64,000 bases of DNA from Nitrosopumilus sp. b3 (GTDB taxonomy: Archaea > Thermoproteota > Nitrososphaeria > Nitrososphaerales > Nitrosopumilaceae), in contig NZ_MU078693.1 in the NCBI RefSeq assembly GCF_014078525.1, positions 1 through 64,000 on the forward strand. Direction: 5' to 3'. Below are positions 53,083-62,956 of this stretch, piece after piece. A program made the position numbers and the translations under genes. Within the stretch, counting starts at the first letter, position 1. Every line of letters starts with the position of its first letter. Under the pieces are notes generated by a model, which was not told the origin of the DNA, ran no database searches, and was given only the letters and a program-made list of their open reading frames with translations.

Positions 53083-53658
53083 ATGAAATTTTCAGCGGAA
53101 CAAGTTAAGGAAATTGCCGCTTTGAAAGAAAGTTTGATCGAACAAATTGATAGACATCAAGAATCCATCGAAATGTTAGAAAAAAACATCACAGTTTTAG
53201 ATTCATTTCTTAAAGATTCTAGTTTTACAAAAGCTTCTCAGTTAGAAATTAAAAAAGAGATTGAAATTCAACCCGAACCAAAAAAAATTGAAAAACCTGT
53301 GAAAACTTCAATTCCAATTAAAAGAGTAAATGACGGCAAAATCATTGCCAATGCATATGTCACACCAGAACAACTATCCATAGTTTTAGACAATGAAATT
53401 GTGATAAACGCAGACACTCCACCCTTCAAATCATTCTTTTTAGATAGAATAATTGGAGAAATGAAAAAGAAGGATTGTCAAGAAGCAGAGAGTGGAAAAA
53501 TCCAAAAGGAATCAATAATTGATTATATAGTTAACAAGAACGGAACAGATATTCGAGAAATTATAATCAAAAACTACAGACAAAAAGAAAGAGTCAATGA
53601 GTTAATCAATACAGCAGGATGGTCATTAACCAGAATGCTTGAAAATATCAAAAAGTGA
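53083..53658 (+). CDS. Coiled-coil protein of unknown function upstream of guaA
   Basis: The 191-residue protein has an N-terminal coiled coil (~residues 5-45, EQVKEIAALKESLIEQIDRHQ), a Lys/Pro-rich linker and a C-terminal globular part (~90-190) with VTPEQLSIVLDNE and TAGWSLTRMLENI. It is soluble. The coiled-coil/linker/compact-domain layout suggests an oligomeric scaffold. I do not recognise the family. guaA follows 4 nt after its stop. Confidence 0.75.
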   Translation: MKFSAEQVKEIAALKESLIEQIDRHQESIEMLEKNITVLDSFLKDSSFTKASQLEIKKEIEIQPEPKKIEKPVKTSIPIKRVNDGKIIANAYVTPEQLSIVLDNEIVINADTPPFKSFFLDRIIGEMKKKDCQEAESGKIQKESIIDYIVNKNGTDIREIIIKNYRQKERVNELINTAGWSLTRMLENIKK

Positions 53659-53662
53659 TAAT

Positions 53663-55186
53663 ATGGATAAAATTGTAGTTTTAGATTTTGGTTCACAGTA
53701 TAGTCATTTAATCTGTAGAAGAATTAGAGAATTTTCTGTTTATGCAGAACTTGTACCTTTTGATATTACTTTTGAGGAATTGCAGAAACTTAATCCTAAA
53801 GGAATAATTTTTTCAGGAGGGCCATCAAGTGTTTACAGTTCAGATGCACCAGTTCCCGAAAATAAAATTTTTGAAATGAATTTACCACTGCTTGGAATTT
53901 GTTATGGCCACCAATTAATTGTAAACAAGTATGGTGGTAAAGTAAAAAAAGCAAACAAAGAGTATGGTTCATCGTTACTTACAATAGATGATGATAAAGA
54001 TCTTCTAAATGGGATTGGGGAATCAGTTAGAGCATGGATGAGTCACGGAGATGAGGCAGAGCAAATTCCTCCTGGATTTCAGGTAATTGGGCATACTGAA
54101 GGTGCAAAAGCTGCCGCAATTGCATCTCAAGATCAATCTATTTACGGAATTCAATTTCATCCCGAAGTAGTACATACAGAACAAGGAACTGAAATTCTTA
54201 AGAATTTTGTTTTAAAAGTTTGTGGGGCAAAACAAGATTGGACTATGGAAGGATTCATAGATTCGGCAGTGGAAAAAATTTCTAAAATTGAAGGGAATGT
54301 ATTATGTGGAGTAAGTGGTGGAATAGATTCCACAGTAGTTGCACTGTTAATTCACAAAGCAATAGGTGATAGGCTAAAGTGTGTTTTTGTAAATAATGGA
54401 CTTTTACGACTAAATGAAGAAAAAGAGATTGAGGAGATGTTCAAAGATAATTTCAAAGTTGATTTCACCTCAATTGATGCTGCTGAACAATTTCTTGGAA
54501 AGCTCAAAGGGATAGAAGATCCAGAAAAGAAAAGGATGATTGTAGGGGAAGAGTTTATTCATGTTTTTACCGAGTTTGCTGAAAAAAATGGTCCTTTCAA
54601 ATGGTTAGCTCAAGGCACATTATATCCAGACATAATTGAAAGTGGAGTTTCAAAAGGGCCTGCAGCAGTAATAAAATCTCACCACAATGTAGGCGGACTA
54701 CCAGATTGGCTCAATTTAGAAATTTTAGAACCATTGAAGGAATTGTATAAAGATGAAGTAAGGAAGATTGCAAAAATTCTTGAAGTTCCAGAAAAACTTT
54801 TCATGAGACATCCATTTCCAGGTCCAGGATTAGCTGTTAGAATAATAGGAGAAGTTAATCCAACCAAACTAAAGATTGCAAAAGTAGCAAGTAGAATTGT
54901 TGAGGATGAGTTACTAGAGGCAAATTTGTATGATAAAGTATGGCAGGCATATGCTGCTGTAGGTGACGATAGAGCAGTAGGAGTTGTCGGTGATGAGCGC
55001 AGATATGGCAATATCGTTATGATTAGAGTTGTAGATTCAATTGATGCAATGACTGCAGATTGGACTAGATTGCCACATGGTCTTTTAGAAAAGATGAGTA
55101 ATAGAATAACAAATGAAATTGAAGATGTTACTTGGGTGACATATACAATTTCAAGCAAACCACCTGCAACAATTGAGCCACAGTAG
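53663..55186 (+). CDS. guaA: GMP synthase (glutamine-hydrolysing), two-domain form
   Basis: The ~507-residue protein starts MDKIVVLDFGSQYSH. The glutaminase domain has GICYGHQLI (nucleophile Cys) and GIQFHPEV, the ATP pyrophosphatase domain has GVSGGIDSTVVAL, and the C-terminal dimerisation domain ends TYTISSKPPATIEPQ. Many archaea split these domains into two genes; here they are fused as in bacteria. An upstream in-frame TTG (53639) would overlap the preceding gene, so ATG at 53663 is preferred. It converts XMP to GMP. Confidence 0.96.
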   Translation: MDKIVVLDFGSQYSHLICRRIREFSVYAELVPFDITFEELQKLNPKGIIFSGGPSSVYSSDAPVPENKIFEMNLPLLGICYGHQLIVNKYGGKVKKANKEYGSSLLTIDDDKDLLNGIGESVRAWMSHGDEAEQIPPGFQVIGHTEGAKAAAIASQDQSIYGIQFHPEVVHTEQGTEILKNFVLKVCGAKQDWTMEGFIDSAVEKISKIEGNVLCGVSGGIDSTVVALLIHKAIGDRLKCVFVNNGLLRLNEEKEIEEMFKDNFKVDFTSIDAAEQFLGKLKGIEDPEKKRMIVGEEFIHVFTEFAEKNGPFKWLAQGTLYPDIIESGVSKGPAAVIKSHHNVGGLPDWLNLEILEPLKELYKDEVRKIAKILEVPEKLFMRHPFPGPGLAVRIIGEVNPTKLKIAKVASRIVEDELLEANLYDKVWQAYAAVGDDRAVGVVGDERRYGNIVMIRVVDSIDAMTADWTRLPHGLLEKMSNRITNEIEDVTWVTYTISSKPPATIEPQ

Positions 55187-55194
55187 GGATAATT

Positions 55195-55548
55195 TTGGAA
55201 TATGAAAAAATTTGTGATGATATTTTAGAATGTGATGAAAAAATCAGATATGTTGGGGTTTATGATTATGGTGAACTCCATGATAAGATGAAAGAGGGAT
55301 TACAAAGTCATTTGTCAAGGGAAGAAACTGAACTGTCATTATCTCAAGCAGTTTATAGATGGTCTACACGTAAAAAAACATCAGAAAAAATTGGTAAGCC
55401 AGTGTTTGCATTAGCAAAATATGAGAAAATATTTCGTATTACAATCCCTATTGGAGGTGCAGGATTAATTTTGATCAGCACCGAATTAGATGCAGATGTT
55501 ATTGAGATAGTGGAAAAAATTTTAAAAATTAAAAATAAATATTCCTAA
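55195..55548 (+). CDS. Small mixed alpha/beta protein, unknown
   Basis: The 117-residue protein (TTG start 8 nt after guaA) begins with a helix and a strand (EKIRYVGVYDYGELHDKM) and has ITIPIGGAGLILISTELDADVIEIVEKILK at the end. The strand-helix pattern recalls roadblock/profilin-like sensor folds, but that is only a guess. No membrane segment or metal motif is present. It may be co-transcribed with guaA and the next gene. Confidence 0.7.
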   Translation: MEYEKICDDILECDEKIRYVGVYDYGELHDKMKEGLQSHLSREETELSLSQAVYRWSTRKKTSEKIGKPVFALAKYEKIFRITIPIGGAGLILISTELDADVIEIVEKILKIKNKYS

Positions 55549-55562
55549 AAATTTTAATTGAT

Positions 55563-55826
55563 ATGGATTTTCATGTTTTTGACACATATGTAATAGCTAA
55601 AGATGGGCATACAATGCATTTTGATGTAGTTACAGACAATAGCGATACAGAAAAAGCAATTTCTTTTGCAAAAGAATGGTTAAAGGGAATCGGGGAAGAA
55701 ACTGCAAAGGTAACCACTGAAGAATGCAGATTTTGCCATACACAGTCAGTTCCAGAAGATATGGAAATTGAAATAATGACTAATGGATACTATATCCAAA
55801 AAATAGATGGATGTCCAAAAGACTAA
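55563..55826 (+). CDS. DUF2024-like small protein
   Basis: The 87-residue protein starts MDFHVFDTYVIAKDGHTMHFDVVTD, closely resembling the conserved N-terminus of DUF2024 proteins, and has ECRFCHTQSVP (C-x2-C-H) in the middle, a possible metal site, and GYYIQKIDGCPKD at the end. The function of the family is not established. Its last 4 nt overlap the convergent ROK kinase gene. Confidence 0.8.
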   Translation: MDFHVFDTYVIAKDGHTMHFDVVTDNSDTEKAISFAKEWLKGIGEETAKVTTEECRFCHTQSVPEDMEIEIMTNGYYIQKIDGCPKD

Positions 55827-56689
55827 GTTAAGAGAGCAGCACCATACACGCCTGCAGAATCACCTAATTTGTTTTTCAAAATCGGCGTATCAACTAAATC
55901 TGAAAATACTTTATCATAAACTGATTTTTTTCCTTCAGTGTATAAAAAATCAATGTTTGACAATCCGCCACCTATTACAATTGCATCAGGATCTAAAATA
56001 TCAATTACATTTGCAAGTGCATATCCAAAATTTTCTAGAAAGTCTTCTTTCCATTTCTTACCAGTCTCATTATCAATATCAGATAGAATCTGAATCAAAG
56101 ACAAGAATTTGCCAGTTTGGTTAGTCCATTCTTTTTCTAAAGCTGGACCGCTTATGTATGTCTCAACACATCCGTTTTTTCCACAATAGCATAAATTTCC
56201 ATTACGATGTAAGATGTGATGTCCCCACTCTCCTGCAATATTGGTTCTGCCAGAATGAAGTTTTTTATCAATTACAATCCCACCGCCTACACCTGTGCCC
56301 ATTATAACACCAAAAACTAAACCATAATCAATTGCAGCACCCATCTTAGCTTCTGCCATAGCAAAGCAATTAGCATCATTTTCAATAGAAATTTTTTTTC
56401 CTATCTTATTCTCTAGATCTTTTTTAATTGATTTTCCAATTAAACACTGAGTATTGCTGTTTTTAATGAATCCAGTTTGGTTAGAGATAGCACCAGGTGT
56501 ACATACACCTATGGAGAAATTAGAAATGTTTTCAGTTAGTTCTGAAACTAATAATGAAATAGTGTTAACTATTTGTTCATAATCATTTTTTGGTGTTTGA
56601 ACTCTTTTTCTTGTTATAACATTTAGATTCTCATCAAGTAAAATTGCTTCAGTTTTAGTGCCACCTAAATCTACACCAAGTTTGTACAT
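55823..56689 (-). CDS. ROK-family sugar kinase
   Basis: The 288-residue ASKHA kinase has DLGGTKTEAILLD (phosphate 1), ENDANCFAMAEA, GVIMGTGVGGGIVIDKKLHSG, the ROK zinc signature region WGHHILHRNGNLCYCGKNGCVETYISG and IVIGGGLSN. It should phosphorylate a hexose such as glucose, fructose or an N-acetylated sugar with ATP; which one is not visible. It lies 49 nt downstream of the thermosome gene on the same strand. Confidence 0.9.
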   Translation of the reverse strand: MYKLGVDLGGTKTEAILLDENLNVITRKRVQTPKNDYEQIVNTISLLVSELTENISNFSIGVCTPGAISNQTGFIKNSNTQCLIGKSIKKDLENKIGKKISIENDANCFAMAEAKMGAAIDYGLVFGVIMGTGVGGGIVIDKKLHSGRTNIAGEWGHHILHRNGNLCYCGKNGCVETYISGPALEKEWTNQTGKFLSLIQILSDIDNETGKKWKEDFLENFGYALANVIDILDPDAIVIGGGLSNIDFLYTEGKKSVYDKVFSDLVDTPILKNKLGDSAGVYGAALLT

Positions 56690-56738
56690 TAGTAATTTAT
56701 GAAGATTAGAAGGTTTTAGTTTTAACTAAATTATACAT

Positions 56739-58349
56739 TTACTGCATTCCGCCACCTGGAGCACCAGATGTAGCGATTACATCATCGATTCTTAGAATCA
56801 TACATGCTGCCTCAGTAGCTGATTTGATTATTTGCTCTTTAACTGCAATTGGTTCTATAACATTAATTGCCATCATATCTGCAATCTGTGTATTTCTAGC
56901 ATCAATTCCAGTCCATTTACGACCTTGATTTTGTTTTGCTCGTAGATTAGCCATAGTGTCAATAGGATCCATTCCTGCATTTTCAGCAATAGTTAATGGG
57001 ATTACCTCCAAGGCTTCTGCATATTTTTTAATTGCAAGTTGCTCTTTTCCATCAAAATTATCTGCCCAGTCTTTTAGTAATGATGCAGCATATGCTTCAG
57101 GGGCACCACCACCTGCAACGATTTCAGGTTTTTGTACTACATCTTTTACAACCATTAAAGAATCATGAATTGAACGATCAACTTCATCAATAACTCTTTG
57201 AGAGCCACCACGAATCAACATAGTAACTGATTGCGGATGCTTACAGCCCTCAATGAATACCCATTTATCAGATTCAACTTTCTTTTGATGAGCTAATTTT
57301 GCAGAACCTAAATCATTTTCTGAAAGATCATCAAGATTACTAATTACTCTACCACCTGTTGCTTTAGATAGTTTAATCATGTCACTTTCTTTAACACGAC
57401 GAACTGCCATTATTCCATATTTTGCAAGGTAATGTTGTGCAATATCATCAATTCCTTTTTGACAAATCAAAACGTTAGCGCCAACATCATGTAATTTATC
57501 AACCATAGATTTTATCATTCTATTTTCTTCTTCTAAGAACATCTGCATTTGAGTTGGGTCTGTAATTCTAATCTCAGAACTCATTTCAGTTTTTTCAATT
57601 TCTAATGCAGAATTAATTAATGCAATATGTGCATTTTCGATTTTTGTAGGCATTCCACTATGAACAATTTCTTTGTCTAAAACAATTCCTTTGACAATTT
57701 GTGTATCCTGAATAGAACCACCTGATTTCTTTTCAACCTTAATATTTTCAAGATCGACAGAATAAACATCCCCTTTCTTAGTAGCAATGCTGAGAATTGC
57801 GTCTACTACGATTTTTGATAGAATACCGCTGTCTTCAGAGATTAATTTTGATTGCATACTAGTTGTTGCAATTTTCATAAGAGATTCTCTATCATCAGGT
57901 AGAACTTTTTTTGCTAATTGAGAGTAAATTTCAAGAGTTTTATCAGCGGCTGCTTGAAAACCATCTACAATGGTTGATGAATGAACATCTTTTTTGAGGA
58001 GATCTTCTGCGCGTGCCAGTAGTGCACCTCCAAAAACTACTGAAGATGTTGTACCATCTCCAACCTCATTATCAACAGTTTTAGAAATTTCAACAATCAT
58101 TTTTGCTGCTGGATGTTGAACATCAATTTCTTTAAGGATGGTTGCCCCATCATTTGTAATAGTAACATCACCTAAGGAATCAACTAACATTTTATCAAGG
58201 CCTCTGGGTCCAAGGCTGCTTTTTACTAATTCTGCAACTAATTTTGCTGCTGCAATGTTATTCTGCTGTGCGTCTTTACCTTTTTGCTGTAGTGCACTTT
58301 CTTTGAGAACTAAAACAGGTCCATTTGGTCCTTGTTGAATTGATGCCAT
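56739..58349 (-). CDS. Thermosome subunit (group II chaperonin)
   Basis: The 536-residue protein shows [52 protein letters not shown] (ATP site), [13 protein letters not shown] and the C-terminal GGGMQ tail that projects into the cavity. Group II chaperonins form double rings with a built-in lid and fold proteins in an ATP cycle. The intergenic region upstream contains a T-rich/C-rich tract with a possible TATA element about 35 nt from the ATG. Confidence 0.96.
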   Translation of the reverse strand: MASIQQGPNGPVLVLKESALQQKGKDAQQNNIAAAKLVAELVKSSLGPRGLDKMLVDSLGDVTITNDGATILKEIDVQHPAAKMIVEISKTVDNEVGDGTTSSVVFGGALLARAEDLLKKDVHSSTIVDGFQAAADKTLEIYSQLAKKVLPDDRESLMKIATTSMQSKLISEDSGILSKIVVDAILSIATKKGDVYSVDLENIKVEKKSGGSIQDTQIVKGIVLDKEIVHSGMPTKIENAHIALINSALEIEKTEMSSEIRITDPTQMQMFLEEENRMIKSMVDKLHDVGANVLICQKGIDDIAQHYLAKYGIMAVRRVKESDMIKLSKATGGRVISNLDDLSENDLGSAKLAHQKKVESDKWVFIEGCKHPQSVTMLIRGGSQRVIDEVDRSIHDSLMVVKDVVQKPEIVAGGGAPEAYAASLLKDWADNFDGKEQLAIKKYAEALEVIPLTIAENAGMDPIDTMANLRAKQNQGRKWTGIDARNTQIADMMAINVIEPIAVKEQIIKSATEAACMILRIDDVIATSGAPGGGMQ

Positions 58350-58393
58350 TTAGATTCAGCTTCAATCCCCTGAATCCCCCTTTTTAACATTAC

Positions 58394-60157
58394 TTAGTTG
58401 ATCGGCTGAATGTAACTTCGTTTTTTCACATCAACAATTCCTCCCGAGAGAATTCTAACTGAAGGTAAAGCCAAGAAGGGCAAGAATAACGGAATCAGGT
58501 GAGGTCTAGAGAATTTACACCCTAAATCAACAATAGCGTTATTGATTTTTTCAAAATTTGATGAAACTTTTTCAAATGAATCTGTAGAAACAATTCCTGC
58601 AAATTGTAATGGTAAAGATGCCAGAATTTTGCCTGATTTTACTACAACTAGTCCACCTTGATTCTTTATGATATGATTTGAAGCAAAAGCCATGTCAGAA
58701 TCATCAGAACCAATTACAATCATATCATTTTCATGAAAACTCCAAGTAGAAGCAAATGCACCTATATCAGCTCCAAAATTTTCAAGAAATCCAATAGAGT
58801 GCTGATTTGTACCATGGATTCGATCAAAGGCTGCAACTTTCCATATATCAGAATCTAAAGATGCAGAAATTTGACCTTCCTTAGAATGAAGTTCGGCAGA
58901 ACCTAATTTGGTAATGATTTCTGTTTGCATAGAAATAGTATTTGCAAGTACATCTTGCTTTTTTGATTTTATAGCAAAATCATTTTTTGAGAATTTTTTT
59001 AGTTTAATAGTTTTTTTGAACCACGGAGATATTGCTTTTTTCTTGATAGGAATTACAATCTTTCCATTATCTACTACTAATTTTCCTCCCACAAAGACTT
59101 TGTTTGGCTTTATTGATTTTAGATCATCAAAGATTAGAATATCGGCTAATTTCCCAGGTGCTATTCCACCCAGATCTTTGCCCATGTTGTAATAATCAAA
59201 ATTATTTTTTGATGCCATTGTAATTGCATCAATTGGTTTGAGGCCAAGTTTGATAGATTCTCTAACACAATGATCAATATGACCGAATTTTTTAATATCA
59301 AGTGGATCAAGACCATCAGAGCAGAACATTAAACGATTGAGATAGGTTCCATGAGACAAAACATGTGGAATTATTTCCTTCAGATCTCGTCTTATAGAAC
59401 CCTCTCTTATCATAATCCACATTCCAAGACGTAATCTTTCTAATACTTGATCAAAATTGATTGGTTCATGACATGAGAGTATACCAGAAGAGACGTATGC
59501 ATTAAGTTTTTTTTCACTTGCACCAGCTGTGTGACCATTTATTATGCAATCGAGCTCTAGCATAGATGAAATAGATTTCATTGTTTTGGGTTCACGAAGA
59601 GTTACTTTGGTCCATGAAAAAACTTCGCCCAAACCAAGAACATGCGGATGTTTTATTGCAGATTTTTCCTGTGATAATGTAAGTGAGTTACTGTTACTAA
59701 ATTTTGCATCAACAGGTAAACCCCCTGGTACAACTTGAAAAATTCTTACCGGTAGATCTTCTCCAAGTTTAAGAAATTCTTGAAAACCTTTGTACCCTGC
59801 AACACTAACAATATCAATTGGATCAGAAAATAAAGAAGTGACACCACAAAGAAGTGTCTGTTTTACAAATTCAGAAGGCAATACAAATTGATCAATATGT
59901 AAATGAGGATCTGCAAATCCTGGAGAAACATATCTATTTTTTACATCTATCACAGTTGTTTTTGGACCTTGAGTGTGAGAAGCATCGGGACCAACATATG
60001 CAATTCTATCATGAATTATTGCAATCTGAGTTTTTGGAAGAGTTTCTCTGGTATACACTGAAAGTAAATTACAATTTATTAAAATGAGATCGGCTTTTTT
60101 GTCACCCATTGCCACTGAATTCAATGAGGAGATCGAAGTTGCTAGGCTCGAAGTCAC
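58394..60157 (-). CDS. Adenine deaminase-like amidohydrolase
   Basis: The 587-residue protein has the AdeC layout: composite domain, then PGFADPHLHIDQF, GLGEVFSW, NGHTAGASEKKLNAY, LMFCSDGLDPLD and a C-terminal region with GSDDSDMAFASNHI and LPLQFAGIVS. Adenine deaminase converts adenine to hypoxanthine. The metal motif reads HLHID, where typical AdeC has HLHIES, a conservative change at the acidic residue. The start is GTG at 60157, supported by a TATA-like box 27 nt upstream (60179-60188); ATG at 60109 is the alternative. Confidence 0.87.
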   Translation of the reverse strand: MTSSLATSISSLNSVAMGDKKADLILINCNLLSVYTRETLPKTQIAIIHDRIAYVGPDASHTQGPKTTVIDVKNRYVSPGFADPHLHIDQFVLPSEFVKQTLLCGVTSLFSDPIDIVSVAGYKGFQEFLKLGEDLPVRIFQVVPGGLPVDAKFSNSNSLTLSQEKSAIKHPHVLGLGEVFSWTKVTLREPKTMKSISSMLELDCIINGHTAGASEKKLNAYVSSGILSCHEPINFDQVLERLRLGMWIMIREGSIRRDLKEIIPHVLSHGTYLNRLMFCSDGLDPLDIKKFGHIDHCVRESIKLGLKPIDAITMASKNNFDYYNMGKDLGGIAPGKLADILIFDDLKSIKPNKVFVGGKLVVDNGKIVIPIKKKAISPWFKKTIKLKKFSKNDFAIKSKKQDVLANTISMQTEIITKLGSAELHSKEGQISASLDSDIWKVAAFDRIHGTNQHSIGFLENFGADIGAFASTWSFHENDMIVIGSDDSDMAFASNHIIKNQGGLVVVKSGKILASLPLQFAGIVSTDSFEKVSSNFEKINNAIVDLGCKFSRPHLIPLFLPFLALPSVRILSGGIVDVKKRSYIQPIN

Positions 60158-60178
60158 AGTTGTTAATTGGATTTTGCG

Positions 60179-60188
60179 CCTATTATAG
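60179..60188 (-). promoter_or_regulatory. Promoter of the adenine deaminase gene
   Basis: Minus-strand CTATAATAGG is centred 27 nt before GTG at 60157. The same 70-bp spacer holds the rightward ribosomal-protein promoter. Confidence 0.45.
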
Positions 60189-60195
60189 ATTCAAT

Positions 60196-60205
60196 GCTTA
60201 AATTA
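60196..60205 (+). promoter_or_regulatory. Promoter of the L44e/S27e operon
   Basis: GCTTAAATTA is centred 28 nt before the ATG at 60228. A GAGGT Shine-Dalgarno-like stretch (60214-60218) also lies 9 nt before the ATG. Confidence 0.5.
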
Positions 60206-60227
60206 CGGTTGAAGAGGTTTTTTTGAT

Positions 60228-60509
60228 ATGAACATCCCTAAGGTGATCAGAAAGTATTGCGCAAAATGTAAAACACATACTGAACAAAAGGTCTCCATTT
60301 ACAAGGCTGGAAAAAGACGCGGTTCTGCTAGAGGTGAACGCCGACACGCAGAGCGTAAAAAGGGATATGGCGGACAGAAATTTCCAAAATTAGCAAAACC
60401 AGCTAAAGTTACAAAGAAAGTTACTCCTATTATGACATGTACTGTTTGTAAAAAGAAATACAATAAAGTGGGTGTTAGAATTAAGAAATTTGAGTTGGTG
60501 GCAGCATGA
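60228..60509 (+). CDS. rpl44e: Large-subunit ribosomal protein L44e
   Basis: The 93-residue basic protein starts MNIPKVIRKYCAKCKTHTEQKVSIYKAGKRRG in the L44e pattern (written in parts: YCAKCKTHT and YKAGKRRGSARGERR), with a second zinc pair in MTCTVCKKKY. It belongs to the 50S E-site region. Its stop overlaps the start of the S27e gene by 4 nt, the conserved archaeal pairing. Confidence 0.96.
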   Translation: MNIPKVIRKYCAKCKTHTEQKVSIYKAGKRRGSARGERRHAERKKGYGGQKFPKLAKPAKVTKKVTPIMTCTVCKKKYNKVGVRIKKFELVAA

Positions 60510-60703
60510 AGAAAGATCATATTGAAATTCCAAAACCATCAAGTAAATTCCAAAAAGTCAACTGTGATGAATGTGGTGAATTACAGGTAGTTTATTCGCA
60601 CGCATCAACTCAAGTTGCATGTAATTCCTGTGGAAATGCTTTAGCAGAAGCAACAGGTTCTAAAGCTAAAATAAATGGCAAAGTCTCAGGCAGTGCTGAG
60701 TAA
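60506..60703 (+). CDS. rps27e: Small-subunit ribosomal protein S27e
   Basis: The 65-residue protein has the zinc ribbon NCDECGELQ...ACNSCGNALAEATGSKAK, characteristic of S27e. It overlaps L44e by 4 nt at the front and the convergent cobY by 18 nt at its end. Confidence 0.96.
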   Translation: MKKDHIEIPKPSSKFQKVNCDECGELQVVYSHASTQVACNSCGNALAEATGSKAKINGKVSGSAE

Positions 60704-61270
60704 ATCATAATCCTGTTTTGAATTTAGATTAAATGCAATTCTTTTATCATCTATAATGACATAATCTTCTTTCATATCATCTAGTGATGAAATTTTATTG
60801 GAATTTACTAAAGAGATTCCAGTGTAATAGCATACTTGATTATCAAAATTTAGTGGGTAATCAGATTCAAGTCCAAGTGAAGATAAAAATTTTCTAGTTA
60901 CAAGAATGCTAGTCCATGTTTTATCAGACTTGAATTGATTTACAATTTTTTGAATAATTACATCATCCAGTAACGGCAAATCACCAGAAGTAATCAAAAC
61001 TTTATCATCTAAGGATTTTAGAACTAAATTTAGATCTTCAACATATCCAATTCCAGGAGTGTCAAAAATTTCAATATTATTTTCTTCTAGTAATTTTTTT
61101 GTTTTAGGTGAATTAATACTAGTGATGGCTAAAATTTTTGAAAATAAATTTGAATTTTTTAATGAATCAACTACATGTAAGATGATAGGCTTTTTGTATT
61201 TGAGTAAAAGTTTCTCGCCATCTAAATTCATACGAGTACCCTTGCCACCAGCCATTACAATACCAATCAT
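60686..61270 (-). CDS. cobY: Adenosylcobinamide-phosphate guanylyltransferase
   Basis: This 194-residue nucleotidyltransferase has the N-terminal loop IVMAGGKGTRM, then EKLLLKYKKPII and the metal-binding region LITSGDLPLLDD. CobY is the archaeal replacement of CobU and links GMP to adenosylcobinamide phosphate. A MobA-like role is excluded by its place as the last gene of a cobalamin operon, 4 nt overlapping cobS. Confidence 0.92.
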   Translation of the reverse strand: MIGIVMAGGKGTRMNLDGEKLLLKYKKPIILHVVDSLKNSNLFSKILAITSINSPKTKKLLEENNIEIFDTPGIGYVEDLNLVLKSLDDKVLITSGDLPLLDDVIIQKIVNQFKSDKTWTSILVTRKFLSSLGLESDYPLNFDNQVCYYTGISLVNSNKISSLDDMKEDYVIIDDKRIAFNLNSKQDYDLLSTA

Positions 61271-61992
61271 ATAGATACAAACACCATCAATGAAGCCAAT
61301 CTTGTAAGTTCATTTGTTGCACCAAGTACATCACCGGTAATTCCTCCAAAACTACGAGTAGAAATTGCTAAAAGAAAAATAGTTAAAGTTACTGTTACTC
61401 CAAGCATTACTAATCCAGTAGTTTCTCCAATAGCAATCACAGGAATAAGCATAATTATGAATGCAGCAGCAAGTTTTTTCTTATCTTTCATTATTTGGAC
61501 AAAAGATGAATTTGATCCTAATGATGCTGAATTTCCCAGACTTGCCATCAATACCATTGAGAATTTTGCTAAAATTTCACTTATCAAAATAGCTTTAAAC
61601 AGATCAAATCCAGTAGTAAGAGAAATTGTAACTATCAAACCAATTAGGTATAATACAATACCAACAATTCCAGCAGAACCTGTAGAAAGATCTTTCATTG
61701 CTTTGAGTTTTTTGTCTTTACTACCTTTGACCATCAACCCATCAGCAAAATCAGCTAATCCGTCTGCATGATGAATTCCAGTTACAATAGCAATTGATGA
61801 TACCACTAGCAAGCTAACAAGTAATGGATCTAAAAAGAAGGACAGACCAAAGCCTATGGAACCAACTAAAAGACCAATAGCAATTCCAACAATAGGGAAA
61901 AGATACATGAATTTTGCAATATTTTCTAATGTTGCATTTGAAGCAGGAAATATTGTCAAGAAGGAAAAAACAGATCCAATCTCTTTAAGCAT
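61267..61992 (-). CDS. cobS: Adenosylcobinamide-GDP ribazoletransferase (cobalamin synthase)
   Basis: This polytopic membrane protein (241 residues from MLKEIGSVFSFLTIFP) contains the conserved HHADGLADFADGLMV loop with its Asp/His cluster, LSTGSAGIVGIVLYLIG and the C-terminal FGGITGDVLGATNELTRLASL. It joins adenosylcobinamide-GDP to the lower-ligand nucleotide. ATG five codons upstream (62007) is a possible start; the shorter one fits the family length better. It overlaps cbiB. Confidence 0.94.
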   Translation of the reverse strand: MLKEIGSVFSFLTIFPASNATLENIAKFMYLFPIVGIAIGLLVGSIGFGLSFFLDPLLVSLLVVSSIAIVTGIHHADGLADFADGLMVKGSKDKKLKAMKDLSTGSAGIVGIVLYLIGLIVTISLTTGFDLFKAILISEILAKFSMVLMASLGNSASLGSNSSFVQIMKDKKKLAAAFIIMLIPVIAIGETTGLVMLGVTVTLTIFLLAISTRSFGGITGDVLGATNELTRLASLMVFVSI

Positions 61993-62956
61993 GAATCCAC
62001 CATCCAATTAATGATGAGATAGTAATAATTGGAATTGTGACAATTCCAAAGAAAAGAATCGAAGTAAGTTTCATCATATTTAGTGCAGAGTACACATGCT
62101 CTTTTGTTAGTATAATTTCTCCATCACCCAACTTGTAATGATTTATCTTTTCAAATTTTGTTTCCAAAGCTCCTGCAAGTGCTGCCATTGGATATCCAGC
62201 ATTAGGGCTTTCAGTTTTTTTACCATCACGAATCATTATTTTGTATGATTCCTTCCAATTATTTTGAAGTATGGCAGCTGAAATGATCATAACTAATCCA
62301 GTTAGACGAGATGGAATGTAATTTAAAATGGTGTCACAAGTTGCAGCAAACCATCCAATATTTTTGAAGAGTTGCGTCTTGTATCCAATCATTGAATCTG
62401 CAGTGTTGATAACTCTATACACAAATGCTCCAGGTAAGCCAAAAATTGAAAAATAGAATAATGGACCAGTAATTCCATCAACAGTATTTTCACTAATACT
62501 CTCAAGTACGCCCGAAAGTACATGATTTTTATCTAAATTCTTAGTATTCCTCTTAACAATCATAGATAGATTTGCTCTTGCCTTGGCTAGATTATCTTCA
62601 TCAAGTGATTCAAGAACACTAGTTGCATGTTTTTCCATTCCTCTAATAGCAATTGTTGTTTTTAGTAATAATCCACTTACAATCACAGACACAACTATAG
62701 AAATAGCATCAAATGTGATCATAGATATTCCAACATTCAAAGCAAAAAGTAATGAAATTACAATAATGGATGTAATAGTGATTATCAAAATACCTCCAGC
62801 TTTTTCAAACATAGCATTTTGATTTTTTGCAACTGGGGTCAGAATTGCAATTAATTTTCCAATCCAAGCAGTGGGATGATATTTGCTTTTGGGATCTCCA
62901 AATAATAAATCAATAAAAATTGCAATGCTTATGATGGAAACAGATTCAACAATCAT
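61985..62956 (-). CDS. cbiB: Adenosylcobinamide-phosphate synthase (CbiB/CobD)
   Basis: The 323-residue membrane protein shows IFIDLLFGDPKSKYHPTAWIGKLI at the N-terminus, SIVKRNTKNLD-like cytoplasmic segments, ESISENTVDGITGPLFYFSIFGLPGAFVYRVINTADSMIGYK and SPNAGYPMAALAGALE. These are CbiB signatures. It attaches aminopropanol phosphate to adenosylcobyric acid. It overlaps the cobQ-like gene by 4 nt and cobS by 8-23 nt. Confidence 0.94.
   Translation of the reverse strand: MIVESVSIISIAIFIDLLFGDPKSKYHPTAWIGKLIAILTPVAKNQNAMFEKAGGILIITITSIIVISLLFALNVGISMITFDAISIVVSVIVSGLLLKTTIAIRGMEKHATSVLESLDEDNLAKARANLSMIVKRNTKNLDKNHVLSGVLESISENTVDGITGPLFYFSIFGLPGAFVYRVINTADSMIGYKTQLFKNIGWFAATCDTILNYIPSRLTGLVMIISAAILQNNWKESYKIMIRDGKKTESPNAGYPMAALAGALETKFEKINHYKLGDGEIILTKEHVYSALNMMKLTSILFFGIVTIPIITISSLIGWWIHA

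Noticed and set aside
61267..61270. cobY as MobA (molybdenum cofactor guanylyltransferase)
   Set aside because: The fold is shared, but the gene is the last of an overlapping cobalamin operon with cobS and cbiB, so CobY is the better call.
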